Shown here piece by piece: positions 19,273 to 27,604 of a DNA stretch of 64,000 bases. The translations under genes were made by a program, and so were the position numbers. How positions within the stretch are numbered: the first letter of the stretch is position 1; every line of letters begins with the position of its first letter. The notes under the pieces are model-generated. The model had not been told where the DNA came from and did not search any database. It saw only the letters and a program-made list of their open reading frames with translations. The DNA comes from Flavobacteriaceae bacterium (lineage in GTDB: Bacteria; Bacteroidota; Bacteroidia; Flavobacteriales; Flavobacteriaceae), in the NCBI GenBank assembly GCA_002723295.1, contig PBNP01000008.1, positions 23,469 through 87,468 of the forward strand. The letters run 5' to 3'.

Positions 19273-20265
19273 TTATGATTTTCGATTAAAGAAAGGAATG
19301 GCTAAAAAAGAAATTGCTCCAAGAAGTATAATCATAAACGTTTGTGATGTCCATAGTATCCATCCAAATGTTAAACCGTCATCATTTCCATATCCAAAAG
19401 CATTTAAAATAACAGCTATACTAAATGGAAAGATTCCTATTCCCCCATTTGTAGCAGAAATTGTTAGACTACCTGCAACAAATGCAAGGAGAAGTATTTG
19501 AAAAGGAAGATTATGTGTTTCAGGAATGGTCCATTTTATTACAGTAAACATTAGAAAGTACATAGTCCAAATAAAAACAGTGTGTAAAACAAAAGGGATT
19601 TTGTTTTGAATTTTAGTAATTGAAATAACCCCTTCCCAAAATCCTTTTATGATAAGCTTTAGTTTTTTTATCAAAGTGCTTTTAGAATTATAAAATAAAT
19701 GTCGAAGAAAAGCTAGAATCAGTATTAAAATTAAAAAACATGCAACTAATTCGCTTGCATTATTTTGTTCTTTATTAATTAAAGAAAACAGCAAGTCATA
19801 TTGAAGAAATAAGGCTAAACAAATAAAACTTAAAAGCATAATTAAATCAACAGCTCTTTCTGCAACAATAGTTCCAAATGCTTTTTCAAAAGGAATCTTT
19901 TCATAGTTTGATAAGGCAGAAGCTCTTAGGAGTTCCCCTGATCTGGGAACTCCTAAGTTTGCAAGGTAACCAATGAATACAGAAAAAACTGAATTTATAA
20001 ATTTAGGCTTATACCCTAGGGGGGAAAGCAAAAAGTTCCATCTATAAGCTCTAGATAAGTGACTTAGGATTCCAAAAATTATAGAAACAAGAGCAAATTT
20101 ATAATCAGCATTTTTTATTGAAAAAAGGATCATTCTTCTATCATCAGCAGAAGTTATATTTATAGATAAAAAAATAAAAAACAGCCCCACTAAAAGGGGA
20201 AAGATTATTTTTATAAAGGATTTAAATTTCACAAAAATTTGTTTAAATCTTACCCTGTAAATCAA
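19273..20265 (-). CDS. UPF0104 / lysylphosphatidylglycerol-synthase-like membrane protein
   Basis: This is a polytopic inner-membrane protein of the flippase-like UPF0104 (YbhN/AglD) family, with no clear biochemical assignment in Bacteroidetes. About eight hydrophobic segments are visible, starting at IIFPLLVGLFFIFLSINIT. The family motifs include LSHLSRAYRWNFLLSPLGY (about 62-80), FSVFIGYLANLGVPRSGELL and FGTIVAERAVDLIMLL. It lacks the soluble aminoacyl-transferase domain of MprF. The open frame starts with TTG; a GTG 33 bases inside (VKFKSFIKIIFPLL) is an equally good start. It lies between panC and radA, a position conserved in flavobacteria from memory. Confidence 0.87.
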   Translation of the reverse strand: MIYRVRFKQIFVKFKSFIKIIFPLLVGLFFIFLSINITSADDRRMILFSIKNADYKFALVSIIFGILSHLSRAYRWNFLLSPLGYKPKFINSVFSVFIGYLANLGVPRSGELLRASALSNYEKIPFEKAFGTIVAERAVDLIMLLSFICLALFLQYDLLFSLINKEQNNASELVACFLILILILAFLRHLFYNSKSTLIKKLKLIIKGFWEGVISITKIQNKIPFVLHTVFIWTMYFLMFTVIKWTIPETHNLPFQILLLAFVAGSLTISATNGGIGIFPFSIAVILNAFGYGNDDGLTFGWILWTSQTFMIILLGAISFLAIPFFNRKS

Positions 20266-20315
20266 ATAAATAAATTTTGATTTTTAGTTAAAATTTATAT
20301 TTCACAAAGGTAAGC

Positions 20316-21149
20316 TTAATAAAGAGATAAATTATCAATTAGTCTAATTTTACCAATCTTTGCAGCAATAAATGCTCTAATTTTTTTGTTTGTTTTTTTA
20401 TTTACAATAGAAAGATTTTTTTCATCTCTAATGTCAAAATATTCAAGATCAAGATTTGAAATTTTTTTAAAATTTTTTTCAATAGTTTTCATAATTTGCT
20501 CTGGACTATTATTTCTTAATAATTTTTTAGCAAGGTTTAATTGTTCAAAAATTAAACTGCAAGTGTTTCTTTGTTCTTTAGTTAAAAAAGTATTCCTAGA
20601 ACTATAAGCTAAGCCATTTTTTTCTCTAATTATTGGACAACTTATAATTTTAGTAGGAATTTTTTTTTGACCTACTAATGATTTTATAATTTGTATTTGC
20701 TGAAAATCCTTTTCGCCAAAATATGCATTATTAGGTAAAAAAGCCCATAAAAGTCTTTCAACTATTGTTGCAACTCCTTGAAAATGATTAGGCCTGTAAA
20801 TGCCTTCCATTACAGAATCTAAACCATCAAATTTATATATTGAGGCTTGTATTTTATTATTATATAAATCTTTAGGTTTAGGAGAATATACATTTATTTT
20901 AGTTGATATATCTTTTATCAATTTGATATCTTTATCAAAAGTTCTAGGATATTTTTTTAAGTCTTCAAAATTATTGAATTGAGTTGGATTCACAAAAATA
21001 CTTACTATAACTTGACCATTTTCTTTGAGAGCTTTCTCAATCAGTGAAGTATGTCCTTTATGAAGAGCGCCCATAGTAGGAATTAGCCCTGTAGTATAAT
21101 TTTTATTTAATTGAGCATTTAAAATTGAGAACTTATTGAAAATATTCAT
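20316..21149 (-). CDS. panC: Pantothenate synthetase
   Basis: PanC condenses pantoate with beta-alanine using ATP, the last step of pantothenate (vitamin B5) synthesis. The nucleotide-binding motif is present as IPTMGALHKGHTSLIEKA (HxGH type, about residues 23-40). SIFVNPTQFNNFEDLKKYPR, GEKDFQQIQIIK and the lid motif YSSRNTFL follow. The length of 277 is normal. The gene is divergent from the starch-synthase-like gene, with about 100 bases between them. The panD gene that usually follows panC in flavobacteria is absent here; only 50 bases separate panC from the UPF0104 gene. Confidence 0.94.
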   Translation of the reverse strand: MNIFNKFSILNAQLNKNYTTGLIPTMGALHKGHTSLIEKALKENGQVIVSIFVNPTQFNNFEDLKKYPRTFDKDIKLIKDISTKINVYSPKPKDLYNNKIQASIYKFDGLDSVMEGIYRPNHFQGVATIVERLLWAFLPNNAYFGEKDFQQIQIIKSLVGQKKIPTKIISCPIIREKNGLAYSSRNTFLTKEQRNTCSLIFEQLNLAKKLLRNNSPEQIMKTIEKNFKKISNLDLEYFDIRDEKNLSIVNKKTNKKIRAFIAAKIGKIRLIDNLSLY

Positions 21150-21209
21150 TTTAGGAAAATATTAACGCTGCAAAATAGTAATATTTTAAATCATTCATTA
21201 GAAATTTTG

Positions 21210-21217
21210 TAATTTCG
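21210..21217 (+). promoter_or_regulatory. Candidate -7 element for the GT5-like / DUF4270 genes
   Basis: TAATTTCG is one base off the Bacteroidetes -7 consensus TAnnTTTG. It lies 32 bases before the ATG at 21250 in the divergent intergenic region. The -33 element is not distinct. Confidence 0.35.
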
Positions 21218-21249
21218 CAAGACTTATAGATTAATGGCCTGTATTTTTC

Positions 21250-22053
21250 ATGAAAGACAAGCGAGTCCTTATCATATCTCCAGAAGTTGTCCCATATTTA
21301 CCCCAAACGGATCAAGCAATTAATTCATTTAAAATACCTAAGAGTATTAATGATAATGGAGGACAGATAAGAATTTTTATGCCTAGATATGGTTTAATAA
21401 ATGAAAGAAGACATCAGTTACATGAAGTAATAAGGCTTTCAGGAATGAATTTAGTAATTAATGATATGGATACGCCATTAATTATAAAAGTAGCATCTAT
21501 TCCTAAGGAAAGAATACAAGTTTATTTTATTGACAATGAAGATTATTTTAAACGAAGAGCAATTTTGCGTGATAAAAACGGCAAACTCTTTGCAGATAAT
21601 GATGAAAGAATGATATTTTTTACAAAAGGAGTGATTGAAACTGTAAAAAAGCTTAATTGGGCCCCTGATATAATTCATTTACAAGGATGGTTCACCTCTT
21701 TATTCCCATTATATTTAAAAACTTATTTCAAGGATGACGGAATATTTCATGACAGTAAAATAATAAGTTCTATTTATGCTAAAGACTTTAATGGAGTTAT
21801 TTCAAAGAGCTTTAAGAAAAAGGTTGCATTTGATGATATTGAAGAGAATCAAATTTTAGATTTAAAGAATGCTAACTATCTTAATTTAACCAAACTAACT
21901 ATTGAACATTCGGATGCTTTCGTGTTTCATAGCCAGAATATTGATAAAGAAATAATTGAAGAGGTTAAAAAAACTAAAAAGCCTTATATGTTATATCATC
22001 AAACTCAAGAATCTAACTCATATGTGGCTTTTTATAAAAAGAATCTGATTTAA
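21250..22053 (+). CDS. Glycogen/starch synthase-like protein, N-terminal (GT5) half only
   Basis: This protein resembles only the N-terminal Rossmann domain of glycogen synthases: RVLIISPEVVPYLPQTDQA at the start, a GGQIRIFMPRYG segment, and WAPDIIHLQGWFTSLFPLYL (about 138-157). At 267 residues it lacks the C-terminal catalytic domain (normal enzymes are about 480), and the ADP-glucose-binding KxGGL motif is replaced by PYLPQTDQAI. It is unlikely to be an active glucosyltransferase. Similar short proteins sit between panC and a DUF4270 gene in many flavobacteria, so it is probably an intact conserved gene of unknown role. The DUF4270 gene follows after 12 bases. Confidence 0.8.
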   Translation: MKDKRVLIISPEVVPYLPQTDQAINSFKIPKSINDNGGQIRIFMPRYGLINERRHQLHEVIRLSGMNLVINDMDTPLIIKVASIPKERIQVYFIDNEDYFKRRAILRDKNGKLFADNDERMIFFTKGVIETVKKLNWAPDIIHLQGWFTSLFPLYLKTYFKDDGIFHDSKIISSIYAKDFNGVISKSFKKKVAFDDIEENQILDLKNANYLNLTKLTIEHSDAFVFHSQNIDKEIIEEVKKTKKPYMLYHQTQESNSYVAFYKKNLI

Positions 22054-22065
22054 ATTTGATTAATA

Positions 22066-23895
22066 ATGCAGCTTAAATTTTATTTTATCTATTGTATAAC
22101 TGCAATCTTATATCTTACTTCATGTAATCCAGAATATCATAGTGTGGGCTCCAGTTTTTTTAGTACTGAAACTTTTTATTCAGAGATTTATAGAGCTCCA
22201 GTTTTTGTTTTTCAAGATCAAGTAAAATCTGTGCAATCAGATGGATTACCATCAGTGCAACTAGGAAAAATTAATCATTCCTTTTTTGGAGAATCTTCTG
22301 CAAGTATAACTGCTCAGTTAGCTATTAGCAATAATCCAATTTTTGGAAATTACTCTCAAGAGCAAGAAGATTTGGCCGATGGAACAGAACCGTCCATTAT
22401 TCAAGAAAATGAGAGAGTAACCTCGGTGTTTTTTGAAGTACCATTCTATAACAATCAAAATGATTTTGATCAAGATGGTGTTATCGATTATCTTGATATA
22501 GACCCTAAAGATCCAGATAGTGATTCAGACTCAGATGGTTTATCAGATTTTTCTGAAAATGCAGTTGGCACTAACCCTCTGAGCAATGACAGTGATAATG
22601 ATGGAATTTTGGATAATGAAGATACTGATAGCTCAAGTTATGATCCTGAAAATAAAGTTTATGAAATTGATTCTGTTTATGGAAATAAAGACTCAAAATT
22701 TAATATAAAAATTCATGAGCTTACATATTATTTAAACTTGTTGGATCCTTATAATAACTTTGAAACTTATCAACAGTTTTTTTCCGATGCAAATTATTTT
22801 GATCAGGGATTTTATTCAACGGAATTTTTTAATGATGAAGTAGTGCTTAATTATGAAGAATTGAGATACAATTATTTGGAGGACATTCCAGAGACAGAAG
22901 ATATTGATGAGACTACTAAAGTTGAGTTTCGCTATTCTCCACGCATAAGACTAGAGTTAAAACCTGATTATTTTCAAGAAAATTTTATTGACCTTGAAGG
23001 CTCGACTAATTTAAAAAACATAGCTAATTTTCAGCAACATATTAAAGGCGTTATTATTCAAACTACAAATTTTACAGACGACATATATTTATTGTTAAAC
23101 TTTGACAATGCAGCTATTAAAGTTAATTATGAATATGACTCTTATAATGATAAGGGGACTACTACTGATGCTAGTGATGATGAGATTATTAGAGAATCTT
23201 CAAGTTATGATATAACACTTGGAGGAATTAGAATAAACAATTTGAATAAATCTGGACATGACCCTATTATCTCTTTAGCAATTGCTGAAAGCAACTCAGG
23301 AATACCTCAAGAAAAAATTGTAATACAAGGAGGACAATTTTTTTCTAGAATAAACTTATTTGACGCAATCACTCTAAATGATAATAATGAGCTATTACAA
23401 TTAAAAAATAATAATTGGCTTATTAACGAGGCTAATCTTATTTTCTATATTGATAAAAATCAACAAAGTTATTATGATGCATATGTGCCTGAACGTTTAT
23501 ACCTATATAATCTTGATTCTGGGGAGCCAATTAATGATTTCATAATTGATAATACAATTAATACTAGAGCAACTAACGCTGGGAAAGAAATTTTTAGTGG
23601 ATTATTAGAATATGATTCTAATGATATTCCTTGGAGATATAAGTTTAGAATTACAGATCATATTAATAAAATTATTAGAAAAGACTCGTTGAATCAATCT
23701 CTTGGACTTGTTTCTGGAGCAAATGTGAGTTATAATAATCTAATTAAAGCATATAACTCAAAAGATGAAAAAATTAAGTTTCCAGCAACAGGAGTGCTAA
23801 ATCCTTTTGGTGTTGTTTTAATTGGGTCTCATCCTTTAGAGTCTTCATTAGAAGATAAAAAAGCAGAACTTGAAATTTACTATACTAAATATTAA
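22066..23895 (+). CDS. DUF4270 family lipoprotein with thrombospondin type-3-like calcium repeats
   Basis: This is a surface or outer-membrane lipoprotein of unknown function. A signal with lipobox LTSC (Cys about residue 20) opens the protein. A DUF4270-type beta-rich body spans both sides of an Asp-rich insert at about residues 137-205. The insert contains repeated D-x-D-x-D-G units (DFDQDGVIDYLDIDPKD, DSDSDGLSDFSENAVGTNPL, DSDNDGILDNEDTD), the pattern of thrombospondin type-3 calcium-binding repeats. It is probably co-transcribed with the GT5-like gene. The 3' end overlaps the convergent GntP permease gene by 4 bases. The family assignment is from memory of the flavobacterial gene order and the protein pattern. 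Confidence 0.82.
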   Translation: MQLKFYFIYCITAILYLTSCNPEYHSVGSSFFSTETFYSEIYRAPVFVFQDQVKSVQSDGLPSVQLGKINHSFFGESSASITAQLAISNNPIFGNYSQEQEDLADGTEPSIIQENERVTSVFFEVPFYNNQNDFDQDGVIDYLDIDPKDPDSDSDSDGLSDFSENAVGTNPLSNDSDNDGILDNEDTDSSSYDPENKVYEIDSVYGNKDSKFNIKIHELTYYLNLLDPYNNFETYQQFFSDANYFDQGFYSTEFFNDEVVLNYEELRYNYLEDIPETEDIDETTKVEFRYSPRIRLELKPDYFQENFIDLEGSTNLKNIANFQQHIKGVIIQTTNFTDDIYLLLNFDNAAIKVNYEYDSYNDKGTTTDASDDEIIRESSSYDITLGGIRINNLNKSGHDPIISLAIAESNSGIPQEKIVIQGGQFFSRINLFDAITLNDNNELLQLKNNNWLINEANLIFYIDKNQQSYYDAYVPERLYLYNLDSGEPINDFIIDNTINTRATNAGKEIFSGLLEYDSNDIPWRYKFRITDHINKIIRKDSLNQSLGLVSGANVSYNNLIKAYNSKDEKIKFPATGVLNPFGVVLIGSHPLESSLEDKKAELEIYYTKY

Positions 23896-25217
23896 AAACT
23901 AAAGAAACTTATTATAGAAAAAAATATACCTATGAGAAATATTCCTGTTATACCTTGAATAAATGTTGCTAAAGTATGAGTTCTATAGGCAGTCTTAATA
24001 TCAATGCCGCCTAACTGGGAAACTATCCAAAAGTATGAATCATTAGAATGTGATACCGTCATTGATCCAACTCCGATTGATAGAATTGCAAGAACTTTAC
24101 CCATTTCATTATCTAACCCAAAAACATAAAGGATTGGAGCAACAATTGATGAAGCAGTTATAATTGCTACTGTTGAAGATCCTTGCGCTGTTTTCAATGT
24201 AGCTGCAATAATAAAAGGAATTATAATGCCCATAGTACTAATTGAAGAAATTTCATTAAACCATGATGCGATATTTATATTTTGAATTATAGATCCTAAT
24301 GCACCTCCCATTCCTGTAATTCCAATTATAGGAATAGAAAGTTTTATAGATGGGAAAAAGATATCCATTAAGCTGTTTTTTTTAAATGAAATCCATAAAG
24401 AAATAATAGCTCCAATAAATAATGCAAATGTTGGATTGCTTATAAGATTTAAGTAATCGTTAAAATCCTTAACTAAAGGGCCTAATGCCATTAAAACAAT
24501 AGGAACCCAAATTGGAGAAGAAGCCATTTTAAAATCGAGAGTATTATGGTCTGCAACCGAAATCTTTTTTAAATCTTTTAAATTAAGCATGTTATTTGAT
24601 GAGAATTTTACTTTTTCAATAAAATATTCAGAGAATAAAGCCCCAGTTAATGCAAGAATTAATGCCAATATGCCACCAAAAAGAAAAAGATATAAGATAT
24701 TTTCTAGGTTTAATATTGATGCAGCAGCAATAGGCCCAGGAGTAGGAGGGACTAAAACATGTGGCGCAAATAATCCAGTGGAAAGAGCTACTGTTAAAGA
24801 AGTTTTAGAGCGGCTTGTTATTTCAGATAATTTTTTATTTAATGTTGAAAGTATAACAAAGGCTGCATCGCAAAAAACAGGAATTGAAACAATAAAACCA
24901 ATTAAACTAATTGTATATGTTATAGGAATTTTTATGAAATATTTGAGAATACTAACTGCAATAACCTTGGTTGCATGACTTTTCTCCAAAGCTATTCCAA
25001 TTATAGCTCCAAAAAGAATTAGTAAGCCGATACTTCTTATTGTTTTTATGAACCCTTTTATAATTTCAAAAGGCACATCTCTTGGATCTATTTTTATTGT
25101 AAAGCTTAAAAAAACACATCCTGCAAGTAAAACATAAAAAGGATGCCATTTAAATAATGAGCATCCAATGATTATCCAGAATATAGTTAATAATAAAAAG
25201 CTAATTTCTAGAAACAT
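23892..25217 (-). CDS. GntP-family permease, probable glycerate transporter
   Basis: This is a polytopic inner-membrane proton symporter of the gluconate permease (GntP) family. At least ten hydrophobic segments run through its 441 residues. Family motifs include PVFCDAAFVILSTLNKKLSE and the loop APHVLVPPTPGPIAAA. A C-terminal region has KTAQGSSTVAIITASSIVAP and GVGSMTVSHSNDSYFWIVS, both characteristic. Family members carry gluconate or related sugar acids. The glycerate kinase gene lies only 6 bases upstream in the same operon, so I infer that D-glycerate is the likely substrate. Confidence 0.9.
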   Translation of the reverse strand: MFLEISFLLLTIFWIIIGCSLFKWHPFYVLLAGCVFLSFTIKIDPRDVPFEIIKGFIKTIRSIGLLILFGAIIGIALEKSHATKVIAVSILKYFIKIPITYTISLIGFIVSIPVFCDAAFVILSTLNKKLSEITSRSKTSLTVALSTGLFAPHVLVPPTPGPIAAASILNLENILYLFLFGGILALILALTGALFSEYFIEKVKFSSNNMLNLKDLKKISVADHNTLDFKMASSPIWVPIVLMALGPLVKDFNDYLNLISNPTFALFIGAIISLWISFKKNSLMDIFFPSIKLSIPIIGITGMGGALGSIIQNINIASWFNEISSISTMGIIIPFIIAATLKTAQGSSTVAIITASSIVAPILYVFGLDNEMGKVLAILSIGVGSMTVSHSNDSYFWIVSQLGGIDIKTAYRTHTLATFIQGITGIFLIGIFFSIISFFSF

Positions 25218-25223
25218 ATTTAA

Positions 25224-26351
25224 TTAATTCAAGTGGGATTTAATAGCTTTTTCTGTTGTTCTTTCAATTAAACCTGGAGTTTTAGAAATAATCGTTTTTA
25301 TTGACATTTTTTTTGGATTTATTGACCAAGCACTTGTAATCCCAATTTTTTCTATTTTACTTTTAGGCAATTTTATTTCTCCTGCAATACATATCAATGG
25401 TTTGTTATGTTTTATAGCTAGTTCACCTACCTTTTGAGGTAATTTTCCATAAACACTTTGATTATCTAAACAGCCTTCGCCTGTTATAATCAAATCAGAA
25501 GTAATTATTTCTTTTTCCAAGCTAACAATTTCACTTAATAAATCAAACCCACTTTTAATTTCTGCATTTAATAGACCATAAAGGCCAGCCCCAGCACCAC
25601 CTGCTGCTGCTCCTCCTTTAATTTTATCTATTACCTTACCAGTTTTATTATATATTACAGATGCAATTTTACTTGATCCCTTTTCAAGAATTTTAATCAT
25701 TTTAGGAGTTGCTCCTTTTTGAGAGCCATAAACTTTTGCAGCACCTTTTTTTCCTAATAATTTGTTTTGTACGTCAACACCTAAAATTATTTTACAGCCT
25801 AAGAGTTTACGAGTAAGTGTAGAAAGAATAATTTTTTCACAATCTATCAAGCCTTGCCCACCTTTTTTAATTGGACTCGAATTTTTATCTAATAATTTTC
25901 CCCCTAGTGCTGAAAAAATTCCGGTGCCTAAATCATGTGTTGAGCTGCCCCCTAATCCAATATATAATTTTTTACAGCCTTTTTCTAGTGCTTTCATTAT
26001 TTGAATTCCAGTTCCATAAGTGCTAGTTTTCATTGGGTTTTTCATGTTATCAGACAGTTGGCTTATGCCTGAGCATTGAGATAGTTCAATCCATGCGATT
26101 TTATTTTTATCAATCCAAAAAAGTGGAGCTTCTATAGGAGCTCTAACTGAATTTATGGTATTAACTTTAATCACCTTTCCGTTTAATCTTTTTCTTAATA
26201 GTGAAATAGCCCCTTCTCCTCCATCTGAAAAAGGAAGGAGTTTAGTTGTTGATTCTGAAAATGCTTTTTTGACACCCTTAGACATTGATTTAGCAACATT
26301 TTTAGCAGATAAAGTTCCTTTAAATGAATCTGGAATTATTAGTACATTCAT
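25224..26351 (-). CDS. Glycerate kinase (GlxK/GarK family)
   Basis: This enzyme phosphorylates D-glycerate with ATP; family members yield 2- or 3-phosphoglycerate for entry into lower glycolysis. Signature stretches are VLIIPDSFKGTLSAKNVAKS (residues 3-22), FSDGGEGAISLLR (about 42-54), LYIGLGGSSTHDLGTGIFSA, GGAAAGGAGAGLYGLLNA and DLIITGEGCLDNQSVYGKLP. The 375-residue length is usual. It sits between ypdA (18-base gap) and the GntP permease (6-base gap), forming a three-gene operon that probably imports and uses glycerate. Confidence 0.94.
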   Translation of the reverse strand: MNVLIIPDSFKGTLSAKNVAKSMSKGVKKAFSESTTKLLPFSDGGEGAISLLRKRLNGKVIKVNTINSVRAPIEAPLFWIDKNKIAWIELSQCSGISQLSDNMKNPMKTSTYGTGIQIMKALEKGCKKLYIGLGGSSTHDLGTGIFSALGGKLLDKNSSPIKKGGQGLIDCEKIILSTLTRKLLGCKIILGVDVQNKLLGKKGAAKVYGSQKGATPKMIKILEKGSSKIASVIYNKTGKVIDKIKGGAAAGGAGAGLYGLLNAEIKSGFDLLSEIVSLEKEIITSDLIITGEGCLDNQSVYGKLPQKVGELAIKHNKPLICIAGEIKLPKSKIEKIGITSAWSINPKKMSIKTIISKTPGLIERTTEKAIKSHLN

Positions 26352-26369
26352 GGTTTATAGTTAACTTAT

Positions 26370-27338
26370 TTATTTTACTAGGTTTTTGTAAACACTATCA
26401 ATTATTTTTCTTCCATGTTCTCTTGAATTTTCAATGAACCACTTGTTTGTTTTCAAACCACCACATACTACTCCTGCTAAATAAAGCCCTTCTACTTTAG
26501 ATTCCATTGTTTTTTTATTATAAACGGGAGTCTTATACTGATCTTTTTTATAAGTCACACCCAGGCTTGTTAGCATATTAAAATTTGGCTTATATCCTGT
26601 CATAGCTAACACAAAATCATTTTTTATTTTCTTTTTCCCTTTAGGAGTTTTAATAAGGACTTCTTTTTCCTTGATTTCAATAATATTCGAGTTAAAGTAT
26701 GCTTTGATCTCTCCATCCTTAATTCTATTAACTATATCTGGCCTTACCCAATATTTTACATTCTTGCTTATGCTATTTTCTCTGATTACTAATGTTACGC
26801 TTTTTGCACCTTTTCTATAATTTTCAAGAGCAGCATCCACAGCAGAATTTGCTCCTCCAACTATAATTAAATCCATTCCAAAAAAAGGATGAGGCTCTGA
26901 GTAATAGTGCCTAACCTTTGTAAGGGTTTCTCCGGGAACATTTAAAAGATATGGTGAATCATAAAAGCCGGTTGCTATTACAATATTTTTTGATTTGTAT
27001 TGTCCTTTTAAAGTTTTAACATTGAAATAGTTTTTATGCTTTTTTATTTCACTAACCTCCTCATATAATTTAACTTTTAAGTTTTTTAAAATGGCAACTT
27101 TTCTATAATATTCTAGAGCCTCAGTTCTTGTTGGTTTATTTTGTTGGGAAATAAATGGGATTTGACCAATTTCCAATCTATCAGATGTTGAAAAAAAAGT
27201 CATGTTTAATGGGTAATTAAATATAGAGTTTACCAATACGCCTTTTTCAATAATATAATAATCTAGATCCCTTTTTTCACAAGCCAAACCGCAAGCCATA
27301 CCTATTGGACCACCTCCTATAATAATTATATCTTTCAT
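26370..27338 (-). CDS. ypdA: YpdA-family flavin disulfide reductase (putative bacillithiol reductase)
   Basis: This is a FAD/NADPH-dependent oxidoreductase of the thioredoxin-reductase-like YpdA family, implicated in Firmicutes in reducing bacillithiol disulfide. The FAD dinucleotide motif is DIIIIGGGPIGMACG (residues 3-17) and the NADPH motif LIIVGGANSAVDAALEN (about 155-171). No CxxC redox pair is visible, as expected for this family. The ATG start directly abuts the FAD motif. It heads the operon with glycerate kinase and GntP permease; the metabolic link is not obvious, and I see no bacillithiol biosynthesis gene in the window. Confidence 0.86.
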   Translation of the reverse strand: MKDIIIIGGGPIGMACGLACEKRDLDYYIIEKGVLVNSIFNYPLNMTFFSTSDRLEIGQIPFISQQNKPTRTEALEYYRKVAILKNLKVKLYEEVSEIKKHKNYFNVKTLKGQYKSKNIVIATGFYDSPYLLNVPGETLTKVRHYYSEPHPFFGMDLIIVGGANSAVDAALENYRKGAKSVTLVIRENSISKNVKYWVRPDIVNRIKDGEIKAYFNSNIIEIKEKEVLIKTPKGKKKIKNDFVLAMTGYKPNFNMLTSLGVTYKKDQYKTPVYNKKTMESKVEGLYLAGVVCGGLKTNKWFIENSREHGRKIIDSVYKNLVK

Positions 27339-27343
27339 TTAAA

Positions 27344-27351
27344 CAAATGTA
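27344..27351 (-). promoter_or_regulatory. -7 promoter element of the ypdA operon
   Basis: Read on the minus strand this is TACATTTG, a perfect match to TAnnTTTG. A TTTG lies 21 bases further upstream, fitting the Bacteroidetes -33/-7 spacing. The element ends only 5 bases from the ypdA ATG, so the transcript would start at or within a few bases of the start codon. Confidence 0.55.
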
Positions 27352-27478
27352 CAAATCAATACAATTTAAAAACAAACAAACTAAATATCATTTAAATCAA
27401 TAATAAAATATTTATCAATAGTTTTTAGCTATTTAATATTCAAATAATATAGTTTAGAAATGTATAAAAACTAAATAT

Positions 27479-27495
27479 AATAGATATTATCTATT
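27479..27495. repeat. 17-bp palindrome upstream of the acyl-CoA synthetase gene
   Basis: Arms AATAGATA and TATCTATT flank one central base. It lies in a 266-base, very AT-rich intergenic region, about 110 bases before the synthetase start, and could be an operator. The rest of 27339-27604 shows no gene. In so AT-rich a sequence chance cannot be excluded. Confidence 0.35.
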
Positions 27496-27604
27496 AAAAA
27501 TTGTATTAATATAGAATTTATTAATTAAACGTATATTAAGTTTAAAATATTAGAAAAGTTTTCTGTTTCCACTATATTTAATACATAAAACATCAAACAA
27601 TAAA

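Noticed and set aside
27339..27604. Hidden small gene or RNA in the longest intergenic stretch
   Set aside because: Neither strand shows a tRNA-like fold or a credible coding frame; only a promoter element and a palindrome are supported.
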